Positions 26,281 through 35,290 of a DNA stretch of 64,000 nt are shown here, piece after piece. The DNA comes from JAVBSN01 sp031556525. Lineage in GTDB: Bacteria > Bacillota > Clostridia > Lachnospirales > Lachnospiraceae. The notes under the pieces are model-generated. The model searched no databases, was not told the origin of the DNA, and saw nothing but the letters and a program-made list of their open reading frames with translations. Where the stretch lies: NCBI GenBank assembly GCA_031556525.1, contig JAVBSS010000002.1:62001-126000 (forward strand). The letters run 5' to 3'. The position numbers and the translations under genes are program-made. Positions within the stretch are counted from its first letter, which is position 1. The number at the start of each line of letters is the position of its first letter.

Positions 26281-27555
26281 TTATAGGCTGTTTCTAGTGT
26301 CATTGATAATAACTTTCTGCAACACCCATATTGCAATTAAGTTAGGTATTGCCATTAATAGGTTAAGTAAATCAGACAAGCCCCATACAAGGTTTAGGGA
26401 TATTACTGCCCCTAGATAGATAAATACAAGATATATTACTTGATATATTGTAAGTCCCCGTTCACCAACAAGAAATCTAATGCTACATTCTCCGTAATAG
26501 CACCAACCAATTATAGTTGCAAATGCAAATAATACTAGAGATATTGATAGAATTATATTACCGCAATAAGGTATTTCAGAAAAAGCAACAAAGCAAAGTT
26601 TATCATCGGAAATATTTATATAGGCAGATGGATTTTTAAGCATACTACTTACAATAACAATTCCAGTAATTGCGCAGATTACTACTGTATCCCAAAATGG
26701 ACCAGTCATGGAGATTAATCCTTGGGTAGCTGGAGAAGAGGTATTAGATGCTGCTGCAGCCATAGGCACTGAGCCTAAACCAGCTTCGTTTGTAAATAAT
26801 CCTTTGGATATTCCGGTCCTCATACCAATCATTATAGCTGTTCCAGCAATTCCACCAATAAAAGATTTAGATGAAAATGCTGATTTAACAATAACCGATA
26901 TTGCTTCTACGATATAATTATGATTTATACATAAAATATATATACAACCAGCTAGATAGAATATGCTCATAAATGGTACTAAGAAGGTACATACTTTAGA
27001 GATTTGTTTTACACCACCAAGCATAACCATACCCGCAATTACAGCAGTTACCATACCAATTAAATGTGGAGATATATTAATGTGTTCAGTGATTGCTGAA
27101 TTTATAGAATTAGATTGAACACTACTACCTATTCCAAATGAAGCTAATACTGCAAATATGGCAAAAAGTACAGCTAACCATTTTGCATTTAGGGCATCCC
27201 GAAGGACATACATAGGGCCACCTACGTATTGACCATTGCTATTCTTGGTTCTGTATTTTACGGATAAAAAACATTCTGCATAGCAAGTGGCAATTCCGAA
27301 TATTCCAGTAATCCAACACCAAAATACTGCACCAGGGCCACCAATAGCAATGGCTGTAGATATTCCTATTATATTTCCAGTACCAATGGTTGCAGCAAGA
27401 GCGGTTGCAAGAGCAGCATAAGGAGAGATGCCGTCACTATTATCAGGCGGTTTTGAAAAGCTTAATTTAATGCCTCTAGGCAAAAGTCTTTGAATAAATC
27501 CAAGTTTATATGTAAAGTACAGATGTGTACCAAGAAAAAGTATAATTACTATCAT
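26281..27555 (-). CDS. Sodium:alanine symporter family (AGCS) transporter
   Basis: A 424-residue polytopic protein with about ten TM helices. The family signature appears as ALATALAATIGTGNIIGISTAIAIGGPGAVFW near residues 45-78, with MRTGISKGLFTNEAGLGSVPMAAA near 245-268. The family imports alanine or glycine with Na+. It is somewhat shorter than the usual 450-480 because the first helix is abbreviated. The start at 27555 has GAAGGT upstream, though the frame stays open further upstream and a non-ATG start cannot be excluded. It is divergent from the next gene. Confidence 0.92.
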   Translation of the reverse strand: MIVIILFLGTHLYFTYKLGFIQRLLPRGIKLSFSKPPDNSDGISPYAALATALAATIGTGNIIGISTAIAIGGPGAVFWCWITGIFGIATCYAECFLSVKYRTKNSNGQYVGGPMYVLRDALNAKWLAVLFAIFAVLASFGIGSSVQSNSINSAITEHINISPHLIGMVTAVIAGMVMLGGVKQISKVCTFLVPFMSIFYLAGCIYILCINHNYIVEAISVIVKSAFSSKSFIGGIAGTAIMIGMRTGISKGLFTNEAGLGSVPMAAAASNTSSPATQGLISMTGPFWDTVVICAITGIVIVSSMLKNPSAYINISDDKLCFVAFSEIPYCGNIILSISLVLFAFATIIGWCYYGECSIRFLVGERGLTIYQVIYLVFIYLGAVISLNLVWGLSDLLNLLMAIPNLIAIWVLQKVIINDTRNSL

Positions 27556-27689
27556 AGGAATACCTTCATTTATCTTTATATAAGCATATGAAAAAGTAGG
27601 TGGAAGTATGAGTAATGTGATATAATCGACTTTAATGTATATGGTATTACCCGCATTAATTAGTAGAGAACTTAAAGAGAGGTATTATA

Positions 27690-28532
27690 ATGAACAAAAA
27701 TGGTGACTATGAAAATTTATATAACTATTGCAACAATAAATTAGGCGCATACGAGACAAGACCTTTTGGAGAATATCCCATATGTTTTAAAGTTGCAGGA
27801 AAAATATTTACACAGATTTTAATGAATGCTAATGATAACAGAATAACTCTTAAAACATCTCCAGAAAAAGCAGAGATATATAGGAGTATGTATTGGGGAG
27901 TTGTAGTTAGAGGCTATCATTGTCCTCCAGTTCAACAACCTCATTGGAATACCATATATCTAGATGGAGAGGGCATTACAGAGCAGATAATATACAATAT
28001 GATAGATGAAGCCTATGAATTAGTTGTAAGTAAGCTTACAAAGAAGGCTAGAGCAAGAATTGAAAGTTTGCAAGATATACATTTTGTAAATGTGGATGGA
28101 AGTACAAGCGGTGACTTTAGTGAAGTATGTAGATTATTAGATATTGATCTAGATGAACTTGTTGGAAATGCATTTGATAGAAGTCAATATATTAAATATA
28201 ATCAAACAGCCAACATACATGATGTTGTTCTGGTATATGATGGGGAAAACCTAGTAGGTGGTGGCGGTTTCAAATTCTATGACGAAGAAAGTGCCGAATT
28301 AAAAAGAGTATTTATTAAGAAGGAATATAGAGGTAGAGGATTGAGTAGGGAATTACTTTATAGAATAGAAGCCCTAGCAAAGATTAAGGGATATAGATAT
28401 ATGTTACTGGAGAGTGGCGAATTATTAGTCGATGCAATGGCTCTATATAGAAGAGCAGGCTATAAAGAAATTTCTAATTATGGTCAATATATAGACATGA
28501 CAGATTCTATATGTATGAGTAAGAAACTATAA
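27690..28532 (+). CDS. MmcQ/YjbR-like domain fused to GNAT acetyltransferase
   Basis: A 280-residue two-domain protein. The N-terminal 120 residues match the MmcQ/YjbR fold (YPICFKVAGKIFTQILM, RSMYWGVVVRGYHCPP, HWNTIYLDG). The C-terminal 150 residues are a GNAT N-acetyltransferase with acetyl-CoA loop VFIKKEYRGRGLSRELLYRIE and the late ALYRRAGYKEI. The substrate is unknown; the YjbR-like part may be a binding module. AGAGAGGT precedes the ATG. It is divergent from the AGCS transporter gene. Confidence 0.85.
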   Translation: MNKNGDYENLYNYCNNKLGAYETRPFGEYPICFKVAGKIFTQILMNANDNRITLKTSPEKAEIYRSMYWGVVVRGYHCPPVQQPHWNTIYLDGEGITEQIIYNMIDEAYELVVSKLTKKARARIESLQDIHFVNVDGSTSGDFSEVCRLLDIDLDELVGNAFDRSQYIKYNQTANIHDVVLVYDGENLVGGGGFKFYDEESAELKRVFIKKEYRGRGLSRELLYRIEALAKIKGYRYMLLESGELLVDAMALYRRAGYKEISNYGQYIDMTDSICMSKKL

Positions 28533-28604
28533 CAAATTTTATGGCGTTTGTACCGAAAATAACATTTAGCATATTATAATATGAGAGCAAATAGGAGCTT
28601 AATT

Positions 28605-29213
28605 ATGGATAATATAGATGCAAATAAAATGGATGATGTTGTTAGTGCAAATGAAATGTTTAATGATAGAGGAATTGTAGCAGAGGAGGCAGTTGTTGAA
28701 GAAGTAACGACTGCAGGCAGGGATACATTTATTCTTATATCATATAGGAATCATAATAATTGTAGGCGACGTGGAAGAAATATGGTTAGGTTGCTTGTTA
28801 CGTCGAATACAAGGATTATAAGCGAAGATGGAAGTAAATTGTGTGCTGGAGATATATTTGAAGGCATGATTGTAAATGCTGTATTTTCTGAGAGGATGAC
28901 AAGAAGCATGCCACCTCAATCAGTTGCATATAGCATAGAAATTGTTGATGCTGGAAGTAAAGTTGCTATCACGCAAGGGGTTATAGCAGAGATAGATTAT
29001 AGAAATAGGTTTGTGTATGTAAGAAGTACAGGAAATTCTAGAACAGTCATTAGGTTTGTTGTAAATGAGGATACAGATATATTAAATTCTAGGTGCCAAG
29101 AGGTAGATTTCAGAAGATTATGTCCTAGAATTAAAGTAAGAGTAACCCATGCTACATTTATGACAGCAAGCATACCACCACAGACAACGGCCTATAGTAT
29201 TCAAATGTTCTAA
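28605..29213 (+). CDS. Protein with two copies of an ~75-residue beta-rich domain
   Basis: A 202-residue protein. After a short acidic N-terminus two related domains follow, the first ending in MTRSMPPQSVAYSIEIV and the second in MTASIPPQTTAYSIQMF; each also has a VTSNTRIIS/VNEDTDILN strand, so an internal duplication is clear. The pattern resembles small OB-like beta barrels of the DUF5666 kind, without certainty. No signal peptide. The ATG at 28605 is chosen for AGGAG 8 nt upstream; another ATG at 28581 lacks a ribosome site. Function unknown. Confidence 0.65.
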   Translation: MDNIDANKMDDVVSANEMFNDRGIVAEEAVVEEVTTAGRDTFILISYRNHNNCRRRGRNMVRLLVTSNTRIISEDGSKLCAGDIFEGMIVNAVFSERMTRSMPPQSVAYSIEIVDAGSKVAITQGVIAEIDYRNRFVYVRSTGNSRTVIRFVVNEDTDILNSRCQEVDFRRLCPRIKVRVTHATFMTASIPPQTTAYSIQMF

Positions 29214-29259
29214 AATTAGTACAATTTTATGCCCGAAATACCGTGAATACCTCTTGCTT

Positions 29260-29271
29260 TTTGTATACAAA
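29260..29271. promoter_or_regulatory. 12-bp palindrome upstream of the OFA transporter
   Basis: TTTGTATACAAA is a perfect palindrome about 105 nt upstream of the transporter start codon. It may be an operator. No regulator is assignable. Confidence 0.3.
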
Positions 29272-29377
29272 GGGAGTAAAATCGCCTATGTATGATATTA
29301 AAATACCATGCCTGAAAAATATAGACATAGTATTTACTAAAATAGTCAACAAATGAGACAAGAGAGAGGTTAAAGGA

Positions 29378-30640
29378 ATGAAAAAGATTCAAAACAAATG
29401 GATTCGTGCAGCAATCCCAGCATTATTATTACATTGCAGTATCGGAACAGTTTATTGTTGGTCACTAGTAAGTGATGCTATTGCAACAGAGATAGGAAGT
29501 ACAAAAGGTGCAGTAGAGTGGGCATTTAGTATTGCTATATTTTGTTTAGGTATGTCAGCAGCATTTTTAGGAAATGTTGTAGAGAAAGATATTCACAAAT
29601 CATCTTTAATAGCAACAATCTGTTTTACAGTAGGTATGGCAGGAACAGGATTCTTTATTTCACAAAAATCATTAATAGGTATTTACTTAAGTTATGGTGT
29701 AGTTATGGGTATCGGTTTAGGTACAGGTTACTTATCACCAGTTAAGACACTTATGTTATGGTTTAAAGAGCAAAAAGGTCTAGCTACAGGTCTTGCAGTT
29801 GCAGGATTTGGTTTAGCAAAAGTTATTGCAAGTCCTATTATGGAAATGTTACAGGAAAAAGTTGGCGTTATTAAGATGTTCTATATATTAGCAGGTGTAT
29901 ATTTTATATTAATGTTCGTAGGACATTTATTACTTGCGAAACCTGAAGGTTGGGTTGAAAGCCACGAGAAAACTGAAGGTGATAGCGTGCTTAAAGTATT
30001 CAAAAACAAAACATTTATCGGTATATGGATAATGTTCTTCATTAATATAACTTGTGGTCTTGCACTTATTTCACAAGAGAAGTACATTGTTAAAGCAATT
30101 GGTTTAGCAGGAGCAGTAAGTTTGATAAGTTCAGTAACAGCTGTATTTAATGCAGGTGGTAGATTAGGATTTTCAGCTTGGGCTGATAAACTTAAGGATA
30201 GAAATACAGTTTACAAAGTAATGTTTATATTAGCAATCGCTTTAACAGCATTAACAATTGTAACTAAGGGTATTGTTAATGGATATGCAGCAATAGTTCT
30301 TCCATTATTATTCATTGTAAATGCAGTATACGGTGGTGGATTCAGTAATGTTCCTACATTATTATCAGATCATTTTGGAATGAAGACTATCAGTCAAGTT
30401 CATGGTTTAGTATTATCAGCTTGGGCTTTTGCAGGTCTTGTAGGAAACCAAATGGCAACATTCATTGTTAACCGTGTAGGAACTCCAAAAGAGATTGAAT
30501 ATCATGGAGAGATGATACAAGTTAATCCAGAAGGATACCAAGCAGTATTATATGTAACAATAGCATTATATGTTATTGCATTATTAGTAAGCTTATTTAT
30601 GGTTGGTAAGAAAAAAGACAAAGAAGAAGCTGCAGAATAA
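29378..30640 (+). CDS. OFA-family major facilitator transporter
   Basis: A 420-residue MFS protein with twelve predicted TM helices. The N-terminal motif HCSIGTVYCWSL and the large Gly-rich helices (GVVMGIGLGTGYLSPVKTLMLWF, GLAVAGFGLAKVIASP) are typical of the oxalate/formate antiporter (OFA) family, which exchanges small carboxylates. The short basic C-terminus GKKKDKEEAAE is usual. Codon choice looks more biased to T- and A-ending favoured codons than in neighbours, hinting at good expression. It stands alone, followed by a strong terminator. Substrate unknown. Confidence 0.92.
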   Translation: MKKIQNKWIRAAIPALLLHCSIGTVYCWSLVSDAIATEIGSTKGAVEWAFSIAIFCLGMSAAFLGNVVEKDIHKSSLIATICFTVGMAGTGFFISQKSLIGIYLSYGVVMGIGLGTGYLSPVKTLMLWFKEQKGLATGLAVAGFGLAKVIASPIMEMLQEKVGVIKMFYILAGVYFILMFVGHLLLAKPEGWVESHEKTEGDSVLKVFKNKTFIGIWIMFFINITCGLALISQEKYIVKAIGLAGAVSLISSVTAVFNAGGRLGFSAWADKLKDRNTVYKVMFILAIALTALTIVTKGIVNGYAAIVLPLLFIVNAVYGGGFSNVPTLLSDHFGMKTISQVHGLVLSAWAFAGLVGNQMATFIVNRVGTPKEIEYHGEMIQVNPEGYQAVLYVTIALYVIALLVSLFMVGKKKDKEEAAE

Positions 30641-30664
30641 TTTATAAAAGATATAAATAATGAT

Positions 30665-30698
30665 AATACCCAAGATGTTAAAGTCTTGGGTATTTTTT
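30665..30698 (+). terminator. Rho-independent terminator
   Basis: Perfect 11-bp stem (AATACCCAAGA at 30665-30675, complement at 30684-30694) with an 8-nt loop and six T. Confidence 0.92.
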
Positions 30699-30757
30699 AA
30701 GACTATAATCAACTTGATACGTTAAGAATAATAATTGTTATTTTAAAATAAAATAGA

Positions 30758-30786
30758 TTGAAAGTATAATGTTATTTTGTTATAAT
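30758..30786 (+). promoter_or_regulatory. Near-consensus sigma-A promoter for the ImmA/IrrE gene
   Basis: TTGAAA at 30758-30763 and TATAAT at 30781-30786 are 17 nt apart. Transcription would begin near 30793, downstream of an in-frame ATG at 30769, which rules that ATG out and supports the start at 30817. Confidence 0.75.
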
Positions 30787-30816
30787 AAAATTTGCATTTA
30801 CTATGGAGAGGTATAC

Positions 30817-31371
30817 ATGAAAGGATTGAGTCAGATGGATAAAACAGACATAGAAAAAAGAGCTGTAGAGCTAATGAAACACATTAATTATGTTGATGAC
30901 GAAGAAGCCGTAGATGTTATACGAATTGCAAAGATGATGGGATTTGCAGTTGGAAATGCAATGATGGAAGAAGATGTTGATGGATTTATTGTTGTTGATG
31001 AAGGAAAAGAGGAAATATTAGATATTAGCACAGATAAATTAATAGGTGTGAATTCTGATAGGACACTAGAATGGAAGAGATTTATTATTGCCCATGAAAT
31101 AGCTCATTATATATTACATTATTCAAGAGAGATTGATGGTGGTATGTATGCACATCGTGATCATGCTAAAGGAAAAGATACAATTGAAAATGATGCTGAT
31201 TTTTTTGCTGCAAATTTATTAATGCCAAGGGAAAAATTCACTAAAAAGTTCAATGAATTAAAAGAAAAACAACTTGAACTAGATGAAATAATTTTATTGT
31301 TGTCTAAAAAATTTGTTGTCACAATAGAAACTGCGCGAAGAAGAATAGGAGAACTTGAGCTGAATGGCTAG
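30817..31371 (+). CDS. ImmA/IrrE-family metallopeptidase
   Basis: A 184-residue zinc peptidase with the HEIAH motif at about residues 93-97 and a downstream END-ADFFAANLLMP segment supplying the third ligand. ImmA cleaves the phage or ICE repressor ImmR, and IrrE/PprI cleaves the repressor DdrO. No HTH domain is fused. The start is chosen for GGAGAGG 5 nt upstream and for the promoter position. It overlaps the next gene by 8 nt, so this peptidase acts together with a small membrane protein rather than with an adjacent repressor. No repressor gene is adjacent. Confidence 0.88.
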   Translation: MKGLSQMDKTDIEKRAVELMKHINYVDDEEAVDVIRIAKMMGFAVGNAMMEEDVDGFIVVDEGKEEILDISTDKLIGVNSDRTLEWKRFIIAHEIAHYILHYSREIDGGMYAHRDHAKGKDTIENDADFFAANLLMPREKFTKKFNELKEKQLELDEIILLLSKKFVVTIETARRRIGELELNG

Positions 31372-31921
31372 TAAGAAAAACTTTGAAAAAACTCTAAGCC
31401 TTATTTCAAATTCTGTAGGATTTATTAAAACTATAGATAGTGACATGGAAATGAACAATGCTTACAAGGATAACTTTACTACAGAGCAACAACGTTCAAG
31501 AGATAAAAAAGTAACTGAATTATTAAATCAATATGTTGATGGATATGTATATAAAAATAAGAGTAACAAATGGTATAAGGGAATATTGTTTGGATGTTGT
31601 TGTGTTATACTAGTAACATTTTCTGTTGTATTTATTGTACTTATATGTAATATTAATTTTGGAACAAAAGACAACTCTATTAATGAATTAGTAGAACTAA
31701 TATCTATTTGTATAACATTCTTAACTCTAATAGTAGGGATATTGAAAATTATTACAAAGTATGTTTTCCCAGAAAATGAGGAAGAATATATAACAAGAAT
31801 AGTTGAAATAATACAAAATAATGATTTAGAAAATAAAAAGCAAAATATAAAAGCACAGTTAAAATTGAAACAAGAGCTAGAGGATAGGGAAATGTCTATT
31901 ACAGATATAGATCAGTTATGA
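31364..31921 (+). CDS. Two-TM membrane protein partnered with ImmA/IrrE peptidase
   Basis: A 185-residue protein with a charged N-terminus of about 75 residues, two TM helices (about 76-99 and 109-133) and a charged, probably coiled-coil C-terminus of about 50 residues. The architecture resembles SLATT-like or effector membrane proteins, but no family is assigned. The 8-nt overlap with the peptidase gene indicates coupled translation. A candidate model is a membrane effector restrained by, or activated through, the peptidase; this is inference. Confidence 0.7.
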   Translation: MASKKNFEKTLSLISNSVGFIKTIDSDMEMNNAYKDNFTTEQQRSRDKKVTELLNQYVDGYVYKNKSNKWYKGILFGCCCVILVTFSVVFIVLICNINFGTKDNSINELVELISICITFLTLIVGILKIITKYVFPENEEEYITRIVEIIQNNDLENKKQNIKAQLKLKQELEDREMSITDIDQL

Positions 31922-31942
31922 GATAAGTGTTTAATAATTATT

Positions 31943-31976
31943 ACACCTAAGATGTTAGGCATCTTAGGTGTTTTTT
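31943..31976 (+). terminator. Rho-independent terminator
   Basis: Perfect 11-bp stem (ACACCTAAGAT at 31943-31953, complement at 31961-31971), 7-nt loop, then a T run to 31976. It closes the peptidase/membrane-protein unit. Confidence 0.92.
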
Positions 31977-31997
31977 AAAATAAACGGGGGATAAGAC

Positions 31998-32684
31998 ATG
32001 AGCAGAATTTTGTTAGTAGAAGACGACCAAGAAATAAGTAAGATGGAGCAAACTTTATTAACTAGATATAACTATGATGTAACAGCAGCGTATTCTGGAA
32101 CAGAAGCACTGCTGTTACTTGAGCATAAAGAGTATGATATTGTACTTCTTGATCTAATGCTACCAGGATTAAGCGGAGAAGAGGTCTTAGATAAGATTAG
32201 AGGGATAAATGATATTCCTGTTATGTGCATATCTGCAAAGGATGGTATATCAGATAGAGTAGGTGTAATAAGAGCAGGAGCAGACGATTATATAACCAAG
32301 CCATTTAATAACGAGGAATTATTGGTTAGAATAGAGGCTTTATTAAGAAGAAGTAAGAAAAATAGTAAAAGTGAAGATAATAAGGTAATCACATTTAAAG
32401 ATATAGTATTAAATATAGATAATTATACAGTAACAGTGTCAGACAATAAGGTTGAACTTACTAATAAGGAATATGGAATATTAGAGTTACTTATGAGCAA
32501 TCCTAAGAAGGTATTTACTAAAGACAATATATATGAATCCGTATGGAATGAAGAATATATTCCAGATGATAATTCAGTAAACGTACATATAAGTAATTTA
32601 AGAAATAAATTAAATGAATGTAATTCGGAGATAAATTATATAAAAACAGTATGGGGAATAGGATTTAAACTTAATGATGAGTAA
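31998..32684 (+). CDS. OmpR/PhoB-type response regulator
   Basis: A 228-residue regulator. The REC domain has acidic residues EDD (8-10), the acceptor Asp in VLLDLMLPG near 52 and Lys in ITKPF near 102. The C-terminal winged helix has LTNKEYGILELLMSNPKKVFTKDNIYESVW and DNSVNVHISNLRNKL. It heads a module with an ABC transporter and a histidine kinase, the arrangement used for antimicrobial-peptide sensing and immunity. GGGGGA precedes the ATG. Confidence 0.93.
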   Translation: MSRILLVEDDQEISKMEQTLLTRYNYDVTAAYSGTEALLLLEHKEYDIVLLDLMLPGLSGEEVLDKIRGINDIPVMCISAKDGISDRVGVIRAGADDYITKPFNNEELLVRIEALLRRSKKNSKSEDNKVITFKDIVLNIDNYTVTVSDNKVELTNKEYGILELLMSNPKKVFTKDNIYESVWNEEYIPDDNSVNVHISNLRNKLNECNSEINYIKTVWGIGFKLNDE

Positions 32685-32774
32685 ACTTTATACTTTCTTT
32701 AATTTTTATTAAGGGATATTTGAAGTTTGACAAGTAATATATATCCATAAGATAAATATAATACGAAGGGAAGC

Positions 32775-33683
32775 ATGATTATGGAATATGTATTAAGAAC
32801 TAATGGACTTACCAAAACCTATGGAAAAGATAACGTTGTTAATAAGGTTAATCTAAATGTTGCCAAAGGTGATATCTATGGTTTTATTGGTAAAAATGGA
32901 GCAGGAAAAACAAGCTTTATGAAAATGATATGTGGTCTTACTAAACCTACCTATGGAGAAATTGAATTGTTTGGATCAACAGATTTAACCAAGGGAAGAA
33001 AAAGGATGGGCTCTATTATAGAGCAACCAGCAATATATTCAGATATGTCGGCAAGAGAAAATCTTATATATTATAATAAGATTCTTGGAATACCGGATGA
33101 TAGTAATGTTGATGAACTACTAGTAAAAGTAGGACTATCTGATACAGGAAAGAAGAAGTCAAAGAAATTTTCACTAGGAATGAAACAGAGATTATCAATT
33201 GCAATAGCACTTATAGGCAGTCCAGATTTGCTAGTACTAGATGAACCTATTAATGGATTAGATCCAGCTGGAATCAAGGAAATTAGGGAACTATTAAAGA
33301 CATTGAATGAAGAAGATAATATAACAATTATAATATCTTCTCATATATTAGGTGAATTATCTAAATTAGCTAATACTTATGGAATTATTAATGATGGAAA
33401 TCTAGTAGATGAATTTACAGAATTAGAGTTAAACGAACGTTGTAAGAAATGTATTAAGGTAGAGGTAGATAACATAAAAAAGGCTACTTTTATTGTTGAT
33501 GAAATAATAGGTAGTAAAGATTATAAAGTGTTTGATGATAATGTTATATGTATATATGATTGCCGTGGAAATCAAGGAAATATTAATAGTGAACTTATAA
33601 AAAATGGAGTTGTAGTTAATAGCATAACTATGGCTGGTGAAGATTTAGAAGTTTATTTTATGGAAATGATAGGGGGTAAGTAA
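32775..33683 (+). CDS. ABC transporter ATP-binding protein (bacitracin/lantibiotic-immunity type)
   Basis: A 302-residue ATPase with Walker A GFIGKNGAGKT, Q-loop region IEQPAIY, signature FSLGMKQRLSIA, Walker B LLVLDEPINGLDP and the H-loop IISSHIL. The C-terminal extension of about 90 residues is typical of BcrA/LptF-like immunity exporters. It pairs with the permease gene that starts 2 nt after its stop. AAGGGAAG precedes the ATG. Confidence 0.93.
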   Translation: MIMEYVLRTNGLTKTYGKDNVVNKVNLNVAKGDIYGFIGKNGAGKTSFMKMICGLTKPTYGEIELFGSTDLTKGRKRMGSIIEQPAIYSDMSARENLIYYNKILGIPDDSNVDELLVKVGLSDTGKKKSKKFSLGMKQRLSIAIALIGSPDLLVLDEPINGLDPAGIKEIRELLKTLNEEDNITIIISSHILGELSKLANTYGIINDGNLVDEFTELELNERCKKCIKVEVDNIKKATFIVDEIIGSKDYKVFDDNVICIYDCRGNQGNINSELIKNGVVVNSITMAGEDLEVYFMEMIGGK

Positions 33684-33684
33684 T

Positions 33685-34473
33685 ATGTATAATTTATTAA
33701 GAGGAGAATTTTATAAAATATTTAAGAGTAAAGTTACCTATATTGTCGGTGCATTAATATTACTTTCGGTAGTAGCACAGTTAGCTGTTGTCGGGATATA
33801 TGCAGGGCAAGATGGAGGATCACAATTTTTATATGGTGAAGATACAGTTAGTGGAATCAAATGTTTCTTAGCTTGTATGAGCGGAGATATGATGCAAATA
33901 TTTATAGGCATATATGTAGCAATATTAATCTATACAGAGTATTCAACAAGAAGTATGGGGCAAATAGTAAGTAAGGGATATTCAAAGACAAAGATTGTAT
34001 TATCAAAATATATAGCAACAACGATAGCAAATATTGCTATGATTGCGGCATATGCAATAATTATATTTATTGGAACATCTATAATAGGAGAAGTAGGGGA
34101 TTCTACTGGATTAGGAACATATATAATTGCATTTATAGTGGGAAATATAATTATGATAATGTCATATAGTGGATTGACTACATTGTTTGCTTATTATTTT
34201 AAAGGAACAATGGTAGGAGTTATATTTAACCTTATATTTTTATTTGTAGGTGGATTAGGGTTACAGATGATAGATGTATTTACTCTAACCACTGAAGCAG
34301 CTATTGAAAAAGGTGGCGTTTATCAATATTGGTTACCATGTATGTCAGCAACCTTTGGAGATATGGATACTGCATTGTCAAATCAGTATATGTATATGGG
34401 TATATTTATAATAATAGGAATTGTAAGTATTGTGGGAACGTTATCATTGGTTAATAAGAGGGATATAGATTAG
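33685..34473 (+). CDS. ABC-2 type permease subunit
   Basis: A 262-residue protein with six TM helices and the N-terminal LRGEFYKIFKSKVTYI typical of ABC-2 permeases of the lantibiotic/bacitracin-immunity group. It follows the ATPase gene by 1 nt. Its last 17 codons are partly duplicated 760 bp downstream, past an unrelated gene, as a second permease gene end. Confidence 0.92.
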   Translation: MYNLLRGEFYKIFKSKVTYIVGALILLSVVAQLAVVGIYAGQDGGSQFLYGEDTVSGIKCFLACMSGDMMQIFIGIYVAILIYTEYSTRSMGQIVSKGYSKTKIVLSKYIATTIANIAMIAAYAIIIFIGTSIIGEVGDSTGLGTYIIAFIVGNIIMIMSYSGLTTLFAYYFKGTMVGVIFNLIFLFVGGLGLQMIDVFTLTTEAAIEKGGVYQYWLPCMSATFGDMDTALSNQYMYMGIFIIIGIVSIVGTLSLVNKRDID

Positions 34474-34497
34474 CAAATAGTATAGAGGTGATTTAGT

Positions 34498-35217
34498 ATG
34501 GATAATAATTTTTCAATGTCATTAGAAGAGATGAATAAGGTGCTTGAGTTATATTTTGAAAATGAAATAAGCAAAGAAGTTTTAGCGAGTTGGGCGATAG
34601 AAGAATATCAGTCTTTAATACATGATGGAAGTATTGTTTTCTTAGAAAAATTACCATACTACAATTTTCTGAATACAATTATGCAAATAGATGAAGATGA
34701 AAAATGGAGAAATGTAGGCGAAGATGATATTAAGCAAATCCGCAATGTGCTTCTAGGTAGGGAAAATATGTCCTACACATTTAAAATGAAAATGCCTTTA
34801 GAAAATGAACCCCTATATAATATTTTGAAAAAATTAAATGCAATGAAAACATATGAATCAGAGATAATAAAAATTAAGAGCATTATTGAGAATTATTCTT
34901 TGTCGAAAGAAATAAATAAAGAAGATATTAAATGCATATATGATTTTGTAGTTATGAAACCTAAGGAAGTTAAAACTATATTAGATATGTTAGTTGTAAC
35001 AATTATAGAAGAATTTTTATCAAGTTACTATATTGATATAGATGAGGGCAGATTTAAATATTCAGGTGGGCATCATAAGTTATTTTTTACAGACACAAAT
35101 GAAATAGATGACATCAATAAATTGTTGAAATTAATTAACTGTTATATTGGTGTTGATTACTTTAATGTATTGATTCTATATCAGCGGGGAAAAGCAAGTG
35201 TATCATTGGTTGTATAG
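34498..35217 (+). CDS. Unknown 239-residue protein inserted in the ABC module
   Basis: A soluble-looking, acidic, helix-rich protein with no recognised motif. It has a good ribosome site (GAGGTGAT) and sits between the permease gene and a remnant of a second permease gene end, so it seems to have entered the module or to mark a deletion. Its Lys/Glu/Ile-rich composition resembles genes of the accessory region. I cannot assign a function; immunity or phage-related roles are guesses. Confidence 0.6.
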   Translation: MDNNFSMSLEEMNKVLELYFENEISKEVLASWAIEEYQSLIHDGSIVFLEKLPYYNFLNTIMQIDEDEKWRNVGEDDIKQIRNVLLGRENMSYTFKMKMPLENEPLYNILKKLNAMKTYESEIIKIKSIIENYSLSKEINKEDIKCIYDFVVMKPKEVKTILDMLVVTIIEEFLSSYYIDIDEGRFKYSGGHHKLFFTDTNEIDDINKLLKLINCYIGVDYFNVLILYQRGKASVSLVV

Positions 35218-35233
35218 CTATATTAGTTAATAG

Positions 35234-35290
35234 AGTGTTGGAAGTGTTGTGGGAACATGGTCTTTGATTAATAAATGGGATATTCATTAG
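35234..35290 (+). pseudogene. Remnant 3' end of a second ABC-2 permease gene
   Basis: Eighteen codons reading SVGSVVGTWSLINKWDIH then TAG match the end of the upstream permease (IVSIVGTLSLVNKRDID). About 40 of the last 51 bases agree, and the frame is stopped immediately upstream. It is the end of a paralogous or ancestral permease gene cut by an insertion or deletion. Confidence 0.7.

Noticed and set aside
30769..30816. Longer ImmA/IrrE gene starting at 30769
   Set aside because: That ATG lies between the -35 and -10 elements of the promoter, so it would not be in the transcript.
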